A DNA stretch of 64,000 bases from contig NZ_CP108568.1 of assembly GCF_036010485.1 (NCBI RefSeq), forward strand, positions 6,680,001 to 6,744,000. Reading direction: 5' to 3'. Below, one piece after another: positions 25,143 to 34,283 of the stretch. Numbering within the stretch: the stretch's first letter is position 1; every line of letters starts with the position of its first letter. Position numbers and translations under genes: made by a program. The notes beneath the pieces were generated by a model. It made no database searches. It saw only the letters and a list, made by a program, of their open reading frames with translations, and was not told where the DNA came from. This DNA comes from Streptomyces sp. NBC_01198. GTDB lineage: Bacteria > Actinomycetota > Actinomycetes > Streptomycetales > Streptomycetaceae.

Positions 25143-26294
25143 TCACCCGGCGGCCGGCAACTCCACCCGGTCGGCCAGCGCCCGCCGGTGCCGGCCGGCG
25201 GTGCCGAGCGCGATCTCGTCGGCCTTGGCGCGCTTGAGGTACAGGTGCACGGGGTGCTCCCAGGTCATGCCGATACCGCCGTGCAACTGCACCGCCTCCT
25301 CGGCCGCGTGCACCGCGACGGGGGACAGGTACGCCTGCGCCACGGCCACCGCCAGCGCCGCCTCGGCGGGATCCGACGGCCAACCCGCCAGCGCACCGGC
25401 GGCGTTGCGTGCCGCGGCTCGCGCCGAGACCACTTCGAGCCACAGGTCGGCCAGCCGGTGCTTGAGCGCCTGGAACGACCCGACGGCCCGGCCGAACTGC
25501 CGCCGCTGCCCGAGGTAGCGGACCGTCTCGTCCAGGCACCACTGGGCCAGCCCCAGTTGCTCCGACGCCAGCAGCCCCGCCCCGGTCAGCAGCGCCCGCT
25601 CCAGGGCGGCGGCCGCCGCCTCGCCGTCCGCGAGCAGCCGCCCCGCCGCGCCCTCAAGCCGCAGGTCGGCCAGCGGGCGGGTCAGGTCCAACGACACCGG
25701 CCGCTCCACCACCGCCTGCTCCGCGGCCACTTCGTAGAGGCCTGGCCCTTCCGGGCCGAGCGCGGGAACGACCAGGACGTCGGCGGTCAGCGCGTCCGCC
25801 ACGCTGGTCACCGCACCCGTCAGCCGCCCGCCGGCGTCCGCGCGTACGCCTTCGGGGAAGCCGTCGCCGGGCGCGGCCGACAGCGGCACGGCGAGCGCGG
25901 CCGTGGCCTCGCCGGCCGCGAGGCGGCCGAGCAGCGCGGCCGTCGCCGGGGCCGCGGTGTCGCAGGCCAGCAGCGCGGAGGTGGCGAGCACCGCGCTGCC
26001 CAGGAAGGGCACGGGGGCGACCGCGCCGCCCAGCTCCTCGAGCACCACGGCCGCCTCCCGGGCCGAGGCGCCCTGGCCGCCCAGCTTCTCCGGCACCAGC
26101 AGCCCGGCGAGGCCGAGCTCCACGGCCAGCACCCGCCACAGCGCCGGGTCGTACGGCTCCGCGGTCTCGATCCGGCCCAGCACCGCGGCGGGGCCGCAGC
26201 GGTCGGCGAGCACCGAACGGACCGCGGCCCGCAGGTCGTCCTCCACGTCGGAGTAGAGCAGGTCGGGGATGGCGGGGGATGGCAGCGTGGTCAT
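25143..26294 (-). CDS. Acyl-CoA dehydrogenase, smaller (probably non-catalytic) subunit
   Basis: This 383-residue acyl-CoA dehydrogenase-family protein has the N-terminal helical domain (LGLAGLLVPEKLGGQGASAR), a degenerate middle beta domain and the C-terminal block VQLHGGIGMTWEHPVHLYLK. The canonical catalytic glutamate motif found in its partner is absent. Side-by-side FadE pairs of this kind form heterotetramers in actinobacterial steroid and fatty-acid breakdown. Its ATG overlaps the stop of the 396-residue partner (ATGA), which strongly suggests one complex. Confidence 0.88.
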   Translation of the reverse strand: MTTLPSPAIPDLLYSDVEDDLRAAVRSVLADRCGPAAVLGRIETAEPYDPALWRVLAVELGLAGLLVPEKLGGQGASAREAAVVLEELGGAVAPVPFLGSAVLATSALLACDTAAPATAALLGRLAAGEATAALAVPLSAAPGDGFPEGVRADAGGRLTGAVTSVADALTADVLVVPALGPEGPGLYEVAAEQAVVERPVSLDLTRPLADLRLEGAAGRLLADGEAAAAALERALLTGAGLLASEQLGLAQWCLDETVRYLGQRRQFGRAVGSFQALKHRLADLWLEVVSARAAARNAAGALAGWPSDPAEAALAVAVAQAYLSPVAVHAAEEAVQLHGGIGMTWEHPVHLYLKRAKADEIALGTAGRHRRALADRVELPAAG

Positions 26295-27481
26295 CGGGGC
26301 AGGTCCTTCCAGGCGGCGTCCTTGTCGTTGCGCGGTTCCCCGGGCAGCCCGAGCACCCGCTCGGCCACGATGTTGCGCAGGATCTCGGACGTACCGCCCT
26401 CGATCGAGTTGCCCTTCGCCCGCAGGTAGCGGTAGCCGGCGTCGCGGCCGTAGAAGTCGACGCTGCGGGGGCGGACCAACGTCCAGTCGCCGTAGCGCAG
26501 TCCCTGCTCGCCGAGCATCTCCACTTCGAGGCCGCTGAGCTGCTGGTTGAGCCGGGCCAGCGACAGCTTCAGGCCCGAGCCCTCGGGGCCCGGCGCGCCC
26601 GCGGCCATTTGCTGGCGCACCCGCTCCGCGGTCAGCCGGGCCACCTCGGAGTCCACCCACAACCGCAGCAGCCGGTCGTGCAGTTCGGGGGTGCGCACCT
26701 GCGGGCGCTCCCGCCAGGTCGCGGCCACCGGGCCGATCATGCCGCTCTCCCGGGGCACGGAGGAGCCGCCGCCGATCGCGACCCGCTCGTTCATCAGCGT
26801 GCTCTGCGCCACCCGCCAGCCGTCGCCGACCGCGCCCAGCCGGTGCGCGTCGGGGATCCTGACGCCGGTCAGGAAGACCTCGTTGAACTCCGCCTCACCG
26901 GTGATCTGCCGCAGTGGCCTGACGTCCACGCCGGGGTCGGTCATGTCGCAGACGAAGTAGGTGATGCCGCGGTGCTTGGGCACGTCCGGGTCGGTGCGGG
27001 CGATCAGGATCGCCCAGCGCGCGGTGTGGGCGCTGGACGTCCACACCTTCTGGCCGTCCACCACCCAGTCGTCCCCGTCGCGCACCGCCCTGGTGCGCAG
27101 GCCCGCCAGGTCGGAGCCCGCACCCGGCTCGCTGAACAGCTGGCACCAGACCTCCTCGCCGGTCCACAGCGGCCGCAGGAAGCGGGCCTGCTGCTCGGCG
27201 GTGCCGTACGCCAGGATGGTCGGCGCGGCCATGCCCAGGCCGATGCCGATGCGGCGCGGGTCGTTGTCCGGGGCGCCGGCGGCGGCCAGCCGGGCGGTCA
27301 CGTCCGCCTGCAGCGCGCGGGGCGCGTCGAGCCCCCCGAGCCCCACCGGAAAGTGCACCCACGCAAGGCCCGCGTCGAAGCGGGCCCGCAGGAACTCCAG
27401 CGGCTCCGTCCCGGCCGGGTCGTGCTCGGCGAGCAGTACCCGCACCCGCCCCCGCACATCCGCCGCGCTCACGCTTCCCAT
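26291..27481 (-). CDS. Acyl-CoA dehydrogenase, catalytic-type subunit
   Basis: This 396-residue flavoprotein of the acyl-CoA dehydrogenase superfamily has CQLFSEPGAGSDLAGLRTRA and DGQKVWTSSAHTARWAILIA, the two central flavin and substrate blocks, and the C-terminal GNSIEGGTSEILRNIVAERV, whose glutamates are typical of actinobacterial FadE subunits. It is first in a two-gene operon. GAGGAGGG lies before the ATG at 27481; GTG at 27469 is a possible later start. The chain length or steroid nature of its substrate is unknown. An operator-like palindrome lies 30-43 bases upstream. Confidence 0.9.
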   Translation of the reverse strand: MGSVSAADVRGRVRVLLAEHDPAGTEPLEFLRARFDAGLAWVHFPVGLGGLDAPRALQADVTARLAAAGAPDNDPRRIGIGLGMAAPTILAYGTAEQQARFLRPLWTGEEVWCQLFSEPGAGSDLAGLRTRAVRDGDDWVVDGQKVWTSSAHTARWAILIARTDPDVPKHRGITYFVCDMTDPGVDVRPLRQITGEAEFNEVFLTGVRIPDAHRLGAVGDGWRVAQSTLMNERVAIGGGSSVPRESGMIGPVAATWRERPQVRTPELHDRLLRLWVDSEVARLTAERVRQQMAAGAPGPEGSGLKLSLARLNQQLSGLEVEMLGEQGLRYGDWTLVRPRSVDFYGRDAGYRYLRAKGNSIEGGTSEILRNIVAERVLGLPGEPRNDKDAAWKDLPR

Positions 27482-27510
27482 ACCCGCGCGCCCTCCTCTG
27501 TCGAGCCCTA

Positions 27511-27524
27511 AGCAAGCGCTTGGT
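27511..27524. promoter_or_regulatory. Palindromic TetR-type operator before the acyl-CoA dehydrogenase operon
   Basis: AGCAAGCGCTTGGT contains the perfect 10-bp palindrome CAAGCGCTTG. It fits the pattern AnCAAGnnCTTGnT known for the TetR-family regulator KstR2 of cholesterol-ring catabolism. The surrounding sequence (TAAGTTACC on the gene strand) is AT-rich and promoter-like. Which regulator acts here is unknown; no TetR gene lies in the window. Confidence 0.65.
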
Positions 27525-27734
27525 AACTTACCGACCCGCCGCCTCCTCCGCCAGCCCTCGGCGGGTACGCGGTGGTCCCGGGCAGCCGGCTCGCAGAGGG
27601 CGACGCGTGGCCAGGCCGCTACGCCGGCGTACTCGCCAGGCGGGAGGCCCGGGTGGCAGGCGTGTTCGACCTCGCCGCCGCGGTCAAGTGGGGCGGCGGC
27701 CGCGCGCTCCGGGGCCGCGCCCCGGCCGGCCGGT

Positions 27735-27823
27735 GTGCGGCCCGGCTCAGGGCCCCGGGACGCCCGGGCCGCTCCGTGGTCGCGCCCCGGGCAGCCGGTG
27801 ACGGGACAGCCGTGCGGCCCGGC

Positions 27824-27845
<22 letters not shown>
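27735..27845. repeat. 34-bp direct repeat copying the 3' end of the kinase gene
   Basis: An identical 34-base segment beginning GTGCGGCCCGGCTCAGG lies at 27735-27768 and 27812-27845, 77 bases apart. The second copy contains the last codons and stop of the kinase gene. Each copy includes a CCCGGG-ACG-CCCGGG hairpin that could end transcription. The rest of the space 27482-27811 holds no convincing gene. Confidence 0.75.
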
Positions 27846-29047
<1,202 letters not shown>

Positions 29048-29297
29048 GTCCGTTCCCCTACCTCCGGTGGGCGAGTACCCCACTGCTGCTTCCGGTGCCT
29101 GCACCGACGGCCGGGTGGTCGGCCGCCCACAGCTTACGGACTCAAGTCCCGCCGCGCGGTGAAGGCCCGCAGGCGACGGGCCGTGAATTGTCAGTGCCCG
29201 GTGGGATCCTGGAGGTGTGGCGAGGGGCCCGTCCGACGGGCTGTCACTACCGCGCCCCGATCCGCCAACGGTCCGTCTGCCAAAGGGGAATGACGCC

Positions 29298-29552
29298 GTG
29301 AAAGGTGATCGAGTGGAAATAGTCGTCGACGCGGGGGACACCACCCGCACCTATGAGGTCATCGCCACCCGGGCCGGCCGCCGGGTCGAGACGGCAGTGC
29401 GCCGGGGGGTGGTGGAAGTGAGTGAAGTCACCCGCAGCGGCACCGTCGTGCGCACCGCCCGCTTCATGGCCACCCGGGTGCTCGCCCTGGTCGAACAGCC
29501 GATCCCGCGGGACGACGAGCAGGCCGGGCGGCTGCCGGCGGCTCAGGGATGA
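29298..29552 (+). CDS. Small conserved-type hypothetical protein
   Basis: An 84-residue protein predicted to be mainly beta strands (VEIVVDAGDTTRTYEVIATR, ETAVRRGVVEVSEVTRSGTV). No family is recognised. GTG at 29298 follows AGGGGAA at a suitable distance; a further GTG at 29313 is possible. Codon usage has the strong G/C third position of its neighbours, which supports a real gene. It is divergent from the kinase gene with about 250 bases between starts. Function unknown. Confidence 0.65.
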   Translation: MKGDRVEIVVDAGDTTRTYEVIATRAGRRVETAVRRGVVEVSEVTRSGTVVRTARFMATRVLALVEQPIPRDDEQAGRLPAAQG

Positions 29553-29788
29553 CCCTGGGGACACGGGCGGCGGCGTCCACCCAGGGGAGTATCCGGGACG
29601 GCCGCCGTCATCCTCCGGGAGGCCTGCAAAGGGGTACCAGGGCCTGACGACCCGGGCCCGACGCGCACCTAACGTAGAGATCAAGCGGCGGGCGGAGCAC
29701 TCGTCCCCCCGAGGTCAAGCGCCCGCCGCCCCACAACTGCACATCAGAGCGACCACACAGCAGACCTCAGGACCTCAGGGAGAGGCAC

Positions 29789-29980
29789 ATGGCGAGCATG
29801 GCGAAGACGGTGACCCGCACCGCACGAGCCATGCGCGGCGGAGGGCGGCCCGGGACCCGCCATCCGCTGGTGGCGGCGGCCATGGTGCTGCCGCTGGCCG
29901 CACTGCTCGCCTACGCCTTCGGAGGGGTGGATGCGGTGGTCACACAAGCGTCGTCCGTGGCCGGCCTGATGGGGCGCTGA
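29789..29980 (+). CDS. Small single-span membrane protein
   Basis: This 63-residue protein has a basic N-terminus (about 28 residues rich in Arg, Lys and Thr) and one hydrophobic segment (HPLVAAAMVLPLAALLAYAF, about 25-44). GGGAGAGG lies at the right distance before the ATG, which is the main argument that it is translated. Topology with the basic end inside is expected. No function is known. Confidence 0.65.
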   Translation: MASMAKTVTRTARAMRGGGRPGTRHPLVAAAMVLPLAALLAYAFGGVDAVVTQASSVAGLMGR

Positions 29981-30164
29981 GAGGCGTGCCAGGCCTGGAA
30001 GAGCGGTCCGGGCCAGGGACTCACCGGTAGAACCCCGTGGGGACGGGGGTACGGCGGACGACTGCGTTTGCCCGGGTGTCACTCGACGCCCGGGCATTGC
30101 GCTGTCCGGACCCCGTCCGGCTGCCCGAAGGGCCGGGCGGCCGGACAGATGCTTGACTGGCCCG

Positions 30165-31268
30165 ATGACGACCACGGGGGAGCAGTCCGGCACTCAGGCG
30201 AGCGGCACGGTCCGCATCGACCCGCAGACCGTGCGCCGTACGGCCCGGCCGCCGGCCGACGACGCCCTGGTCACCGCGCTGGCCGCCGCCGCGGCCGCGG
30301 CGGCCCGCCGCGTCCAGCGCGGCGACCGCCCCGCCGGGGCGGCCGACCCCGTCGCCGCCCCGCCCACCGTGCCCGCCGCCACCACCGTGCTGGCCGACCG
30401 GCCCGACGGGACGGTGGTCAGGGTCGGCGGCGTCGTCGCGAAGGCCCACGCCCCCGGCACGGACGCCACAGCGCTCGCCATACGGATCGCGGTGGCCGGC
30501 CATCCGCTGCTGCGCGGCATCCTGCTGGCGCCGCTGCCGCCCGCCGCGCCCGCCGCCGAGGACGGCACGCAGGCCCCGGACGGCGCAGCGGACGGCACCG
30601 CGGTGCGCGGTCGGCCGGTCACCGCGTGGCCCTACGGCGTGCCGGTCGACCGGCACGACCCGGCCGCCGCCCCCTGGGCCGAGGCGGCCGTGCTGCTCGC
30701 CCGGCTGCACACCGTGCCGGAGGCCGCGCTGCCCGGGCCGCTGCCGCCGATGCGCGGCCCGGCCAAGGCCGCCCTCGCCGTCGCCCGGCTGCGCGGCGTC
30801 GCCGACTCGGCCGCGGCCCGTACCGTGCGCCGGGCCTGGCGGCGGCTGCCCGCTTGGGCCAGGGACGAGGCACCCCACCCCGGGCCCGCCGCGCTCTGCC
30901 ACGGCGACCTGCACCTGGGACAGCTGGTCAGGCACCCCGCGCCGGACGGCGACTGGCTGCTGATCGACGTGGACGACCTGGGCACCGGACCGGCCGCCTG
31001 GGACCTGGCCCGCCCTGCCATGTGGTTCGCCGCCGGGCTGCTCGCACCGGAGTCCTGGGCCCTCTTCCTGGCCGCCTACCGCGCCGCCGGCGGGCCCGCC
31101 GTACCGGAGAGCGGCGACCCGTGGGCCCAACTCGACGTCCCGGCCCGCGCGCTGGCCGTGCAGACCGCGGCGATCGGCGTCGCCAAGGCGGCCAGGGACG
31201 GCCGGGAGCTCGACGAGGCGGAGTCCGAACTCGTCGCCACCTGCGCCCGGATCGCCCAACTAGAGTAG
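30165..31268 (+). CDS. APH-family phosphotransferase
   Basis: This 367-residue protein belongs to the aminoglycoside phosphotransferase/choline-kinase superfamily. The Brenner-type catalytic motif is CHGDLHLGQLV (usually HGDxHxxN; here Gln replaces Asn), and the metal-binding motif is LLIDVDDLGTGPAAWDLA. The N-lobe is diverged and Ala/Pro-rich. ATG at 30165 is preferred over a TTG four codons upstream. The substrate may be a small metabolite rather than an antibiotic. It is followed at 34 bases by the zinc-ribbon gene. Confidence 0.82.
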   Translation: MTTTGEQSGTQASGTVRIDPQTVRRTARPPADDALVTALAAAAAAAARRVQRGDRPAGAADPVAAPPTVPAATTVLADRPDGTVVRVGGVVAKAHAPGTDATALAIRIAVAGHPLLRGILLAPLPPAAPAAEDGTQAPDGAADGTAVRGRPVTAWPYGVPVDRHDPAAAPWAEAAVLLARLHTVPEAALPGPLPPMRGPAKAALAVARLRGVADSAAARTVRRAWRRLPAWARDEAPHPGPAALCHGDLHLGQLVRHPAPDGDWLLIDVDDLGTGPAAWDLARPAMWFAAGLLAPESWALFLAAYRAAGGPAVPESGDPWAQLDVPARALAVQTAAIGVAKAARDGRELDEAESELVATCARIAQLE

Positions 31269-31302
31269 AACTCATCTGCCAACGCGAGGAGATGAGGCGA
31301 CG

Positions 31303-31599
31303 ATGGTCTGCCCCAAGTGTCACGGCCACATGCAGACGTACAACCGCAGTGGCGTCCAGATCGAGCAGTGCGGCAACTGCCGCGGCATCTTTCTCGACTA
31401 CGGCGAGCTTGAGGCGCTGACCCAGCTCGAAGGCAAGTGGAGCCAGCCGGCCCCGCCGCCGCAGGCCTACCCCGCCCCGCCCGTCCAGCCCGGCTACCCG
31501 CAGTCGCCCGCCCCGGCCTGGGGCGCCCCGCAGTACGGGCACGGCCACGGCCACAAGCGCCACGGGCACGGCTTCGGGCACATGCTCTTCTCGTCCTGA
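31303..31599 (+). CDS. Zinc-ribbon (TFIIB-type) protein
   Basis: This 98-residue protein has an N-terminal zinc ribbon, MVCPKCHG and IEQCGNCRGIFLDYGELEAL, of the zf-TFIIB family. A Pro/Tyr/Gln-rich tail and a His/Gly-rich end (YGHGHGHKRHGHGFGHML) follow; the histidines could bind metal. GAGGAGATGAGG precedes the ATG. Function unknown; its very small size suggests an adaptor or metal-binding role. A strong hairpin follows. Confidence 0.85.
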   Translation: MVCPKCHGHMQTYNRSGVQIEQCGNCRGIFLDYGELEALTQLEGKWSQPAPPPQAYPAPPVQPGYPQSPAPAWGAPQYGHGHGHKRHGHGFGHMLFSS

Positions 31600-31611
31600 C
31601 TCCGGACACGG

Positions 31612-31646
31612 CCGAGGGCCGGAAGCGCGAAGCTTCCGGCCCTCGG
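31612..31646. terminator. Bidirectional hairpin terminator
   Basis: A perfect 15-bp stem (CCGAGGGCCGGAAGC and complement) with a 5-base loop GCGAA lies between the zinc-ribbon gene and the convergent tRNA cluster, and can end both transcripts. Confidence 0.85.
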
Positions 31647-31659
31647 GTGTCCGGTTGCG

Positions 31660-31731
31660 TGGACGATACTGGGATTGAACCAGTGACCTCTTCCGTGTCA
31701 GGGAAGCGCTCTCCCGCTGAGCTAATCGTCC
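31660..31731 (-). tRNA. tRNA-Val (GAC)
   Basis: A 72-base cloverleaf with acceptor GGACGAT/ATCGTCC, anticodon stem CTTCC/GGAAG and loop CTGACAC (anticodon GAC, reads GUC). T-arm GGTTCAATCC is present. CCA is not encoded. It is the last tRNA of a minus-strand cluster of five. Confidence 0.96.
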
Positions 31732-31761
31732 TCGGGCGGCGCGCCGGGCGCCGGTGATGCG

Positions 31762-31833
31762 TGCGCGATACTGGGATTGAACCAGTGACCTCTTCCGTGT
31801 CAGGGAAGCGCTCTCCCGCTGAGCTAATCGCGC
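31762..31833 (-). tRNA. tRNA-Val (GAC), variant acceptor stem
   Basis: The body is the same as the two neighbouring copies (anticodon GAC) but the acceptor stem is GCGCGAT/ATCGCGC. Both strands of the stem have changed together, so pairing is kept. CCA is not encoded. Confidence 0.96.
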
Positions 31834-31871
31834 GGGCGTCCTGCTCAGGACTCGGATCCGGTGGGATCCAG

Positions 31872-31943
31872 TGGACGATACTGGGATTGAACCAGTGACC
31901 TCTTCCGTGTCAGGGAAGCGCTCTCCCGCTGAGCTAATCGTCC
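31872..31943 (-). tRNA. tRNA-Val (GAC)
   Basis: Identical in sequence to the copy at 31660-31731: acceptor GGACGAT/ATCGTCC, anticodon loop CTGACAC. CCA is not encoded. It lies immediately next to tRNA-Cys. Confidence 0.96.
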
Positions 31944-31944
31944 T

Positions 31945-32018
31945 TGGAGGTGGAGACGGGATTTGAACCCGTGTAGACGGCTTTGCAGGCCGTTGCCTCG
32001 CCTCTCGGCCACTCCACC
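31945..32018 (-). tRNA. tRNA-Cys (GCA)
   Basis: Acceptor GGTGGAG/CTCCACC, anticodon stem ACGGC/GCCGT with loop CTGCAAA (anticodon GCA). The discriminator is T and CCA is encoded at 31945-31947. Confidence 0.96.
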
Positions 32019-32054
32019 AACACAGCGCGGGCTCCCGGAGGAACCCCCACATCG

Positions 32055-32127
32055 AGCGGACGACGAGATTCGAACTCGCGACCCTCACCTTGGCAAGGTG
32101 ATGCTCTACCAACTGAGCCACGTCCGC
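32055..32127 (-). tRNA. tRNA-Gly (GCC)
   Basis: Acceptor GCGGACG/CGTCCGC, anticodon stem TCACC/GGTGA with loop TTGCCAA (anticodon GCC, reads GGC/GGU). T-arm GAGTTCGAATCTC. CCA is not encoded. First tRNA of the cluster. Confidence 0.96.
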
Positions 32128-32165
32128 AGGTGTGCCTCGAAACACGTTCCGGGGCGACGGGTTGA

Positions 32166-32193
32166 ACTCTAGCGGATCCCCGGGCCAGCTCAA
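32166..32193 (-). promoter_or_regulatory. Promoter of the tRNA cluster
   Basis: On the minus strand, TTGAGC (32193-32188), a 16-base spacer and TAGAGT (32171-32166) form a housekeeping promoter about 40 bases before tRNA-Gly. Confidence 0.6.
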
Positions 32194-32318
32194 AAACCGG
32201 TTTCCGCAGCGTGCCGGGCCAATGACGAGCAGTTGACGTGCCGGGCGCCGCTCCACCCCCCGTGACCTGCCCCGCCTAGACTCGGCTCCTGCCCGCTCCA
32301 GCCGTCCAGGGAAGCCCC

Positions 32319-33389
32319 GTGCGCGATCTTGCCCCCATGGCCCGTTTCGGCGCCCTTGTCGCCTCCGACCTGCGCGATGTCACCTCGGACGCCGGAGCGC
32401 TCGACTCGGCGGGCTTCTGGGCGGTCGCTGTGGACTTCGAGGGCCGTACGGTCTGCGCCCGCTTCGGCGACGTACGCCGTGTGCCGCAGGACGCCGCCGG
32501 GACCGCGGCCAGGGCCGCCGGCTGGCGCGGACCCCACCCGGCCGCCTGGACCAGCTCCATGGACCGGCAGGCGTACGAAGCCGGGGTCCGGACGATCAGG
32601 CGGCGCATCGCCACCGGCGAGGTCTACCAGGTGAACCTCTGCCGGGTGCTGGCCGCAACGCTGCCGGCCGGCACCGACCCCGACATCGACGCGCTCGGCG
32701 CGGCCCTCGCGCTCGGCAACCCCGCGCCCTACGCAGGAACGATCCGGCTGCCCGCGCACGGCGTCGAGATCGCCACCGCATCACCCGAACTCTTCCTCAG
32801 CCGGGACGGCCGCACCGTCGAGTCGCGCCCGATCAAGGGCACCGCACGGACCGTCGACGCCTTCCTGCCCAAGGACGAGGCCGAGAACGTGATGATCGTC
32901 GACCTGGTGCGCAACGACCTCGGCCGGGTCTGCGCCACCGGCTCGGTCACCGTGCCCGCGCTGTGCGCGGTCGAAGCGCACCCCGGCCTGGTGCACCTGG
33001 TCTCCACCGTCCGCGGCGAGCTGCGCCCCGAGGCCGGCTGGCCGCAGCTGCTCGCCGCCGCCTTCCCTCCGGGGTCGGTCACCGGGGCGCCCAAATCCAC
33101 CGCCCTGCGCGTCATCGGCGAACTGGAGACGGCGCCGCGCGGCCCCTACTGCGGCGCCGTCGGCTGGGTCGACGCCGACCGCGGCACCGCCGCCCTCGCG
33201 GTCGGCATCCGCACCTTCTGGATCGACCGGGACGCCGGCGGGGACCCCGAACTGCGGTTCGGCACCGGCGCCGGCATCACCTGGGGTTCCGACCCCGCGG
33301 GTGAATGGGCGGAGACGGAACTCAAGGCCGCGCGCCTGCTGGCGGTAGCGTCGGACGTACACGAGGCAAGTGGAAGGACACTGCGGTGA
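32319..33389 (+). CDS. pabB: Aminodeoxychorismate synthase component I-like chorismate-binding enzyme
   Basis: This 356-residue chorismate-utilising enzyme of the PabB/TrpE family probably forms 4-amino-4-deoxychorismate for folate or for an aromatic product. Blocks seen are IATGEVYQVNLCR, ESRPIKGTARTV, ENVMIVDLVRNDLGRVC and PPGSVTGAPKSTALRVI. It lacks the fused glutamine amidotransferase domain. The GTG start at 32319 follows AGGGAAG; an ATG at 32337 is in frame. It overlaps the lyase gene by GTGA, giving a pabB-pabC unit. Confidence 0.9.
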   Translation: MRDLAPMARFGALVASDLRDVTSDAGALDSAGFWAVAVDFEGRTVCARFGDVRRVPQDAAGTAARAAGWRGPHPAAWTSSMDRQAYEAGVRTIRRRIATGEVYQVNLCRVLAATLPAGTDPDIDALGAALALGNPAPYAGTIRLPAHGVEIATASPELFLSRDGRTVESRPIKGTARTVDAFLPKDEAENVMIVDLVRNDLGRVCATGSVTVPALCAVEAHPGLVHLVSTVRGELRPEAGWPQLLAAAFPPGSVTGAPKSTALRVIGELETAPRGPYCGAVGWVDADRGTAALAVGIRTFWIDRDAGGDPELRFGTGAGITWGSDPAGEWAETELKAARLLAVASDVHEASGRTLR

Positions 33390-34207
33390 AGATCTGGGTG
33401 GACGGCGGACTGCGGGACACCGCGGACGCCACGGTGTCGGTGCTCGACCACGGGCTGACCGTCGGCGACGGCGTCTTCGAGACGCTGAAGACGACCGGGG
33501 GGCACGCTTTCGCGCTGAGCCGGCACCTCAGGCGGCTGACCCGCTCCGCGCTCGGCCTCGGCCTGCCGGAGCCCGACCAGGACGAGGTGGCCCGCGCCTG
33601 CGAGGCGGTGCTCGCGGCCAACCCGATGCCGCACGGCCGGCTCAGGATCACCTACACCGGCGGCATCTCCCCGCTCGGCTCCGACCGCGGCGACGCCGGT
33701 ACGACGCTGGTGGTGGCGATCGGCACGGCCACCCCGCACCCCGGTCCCACGGCGATCGTCACCGTGCCGTGGACGCGCAACGAGCGCGGCGCGCTCACCG
33801 GCCTGAAGACCACCTCGTACGGCGAGAACGTCGTCGCGCTCGCCCGCGCCCGCGAACAGGGCGCCACCGAGGCGATCTTCGCCAACACCACGGGGCGGCT
33901 GTGCGAGGGCACCGGCTCCAACATCTTCGTCGTCCTCGGCGGCCGGCTGCTCACCCCGCCGCTGTCGTCCGGCTGCCTGGCCGGCATCACCCGCGAGCTG
34001 GTCGTCGAATGGGCCGGCGCGGAGGAGGAGGACCTGCCCTTCGAGGTGCTGGCGGAAGCGGAGGAGGTCTTCGTGACCTCCTCGCTGCGGGACGTGCAGG
34101 CCGTCGCCCGGGTCGACGCCCGTGAACTGCCCGGCGCCCCGGGCCCGGTGACCGCCAAGGCCATGGAGGTCTTCGCCGGCCGCTCCGCGGAGAACCGGAA
34201 CCCGTAG
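33386..34207 (+). CDS. pabC: Aminodeoxychorismate lyase / class IV aminotransferase
   Basis: This 273-residue fold-type IV PLP enzyme has VSVLDHGLTVGDGVFETLKT at the N-terminus, the cofactor lysine in GLKTTSYGENVVALARA and the glutamate motif ANTTGRLCEGTGSNIFVV. The partner pabB makes lyase activity (4-amino-4-deoxychorismate to p-aminobenzoate and pyruvate) the best reading; branched-chain or D-amino-acid transamination are alternatives. GTG start overlaps the pabB stop; GGAAGGA is the ribosome site. Confidence 0.9.
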   Translation: MKIWVDGGLRDTADATVSVLDHGLTVGDGVFETLKTTGGHAFALSRHLRRLTRSALGLGLPEPDQDEVARACEAVLAANPMPHGRLRITYTGGISPLGSDRGDAGTTLVVAIGTATPHPGPTAIVTVPWTRNERGALTGLKTTSYGENVVALARAREQGATEAIFANTTGRLCEGTGSNIFVVLGGRLLTPPLSSGCLAGITRELVVEWAGAEEEDLPFEVLAEAEEVFVTSSLRDVQAVARVDARELPGAPGPVTAKAMEVFAGRSAENRNP

Positions 34208-34283
34208 CGGTACGCGCGCGGAACCGTAGACTCGGCCGCACCCCGCCGACGGCACCGCGGGGGGCGAACCGGGAGCGCGACGT

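Noticed and set aside
31660..31943. Regularly spaced near-identical units resembling a CRISPR array
   Set aside because: The repeats are complete tRNA-Val genes, and there is no cas gene.
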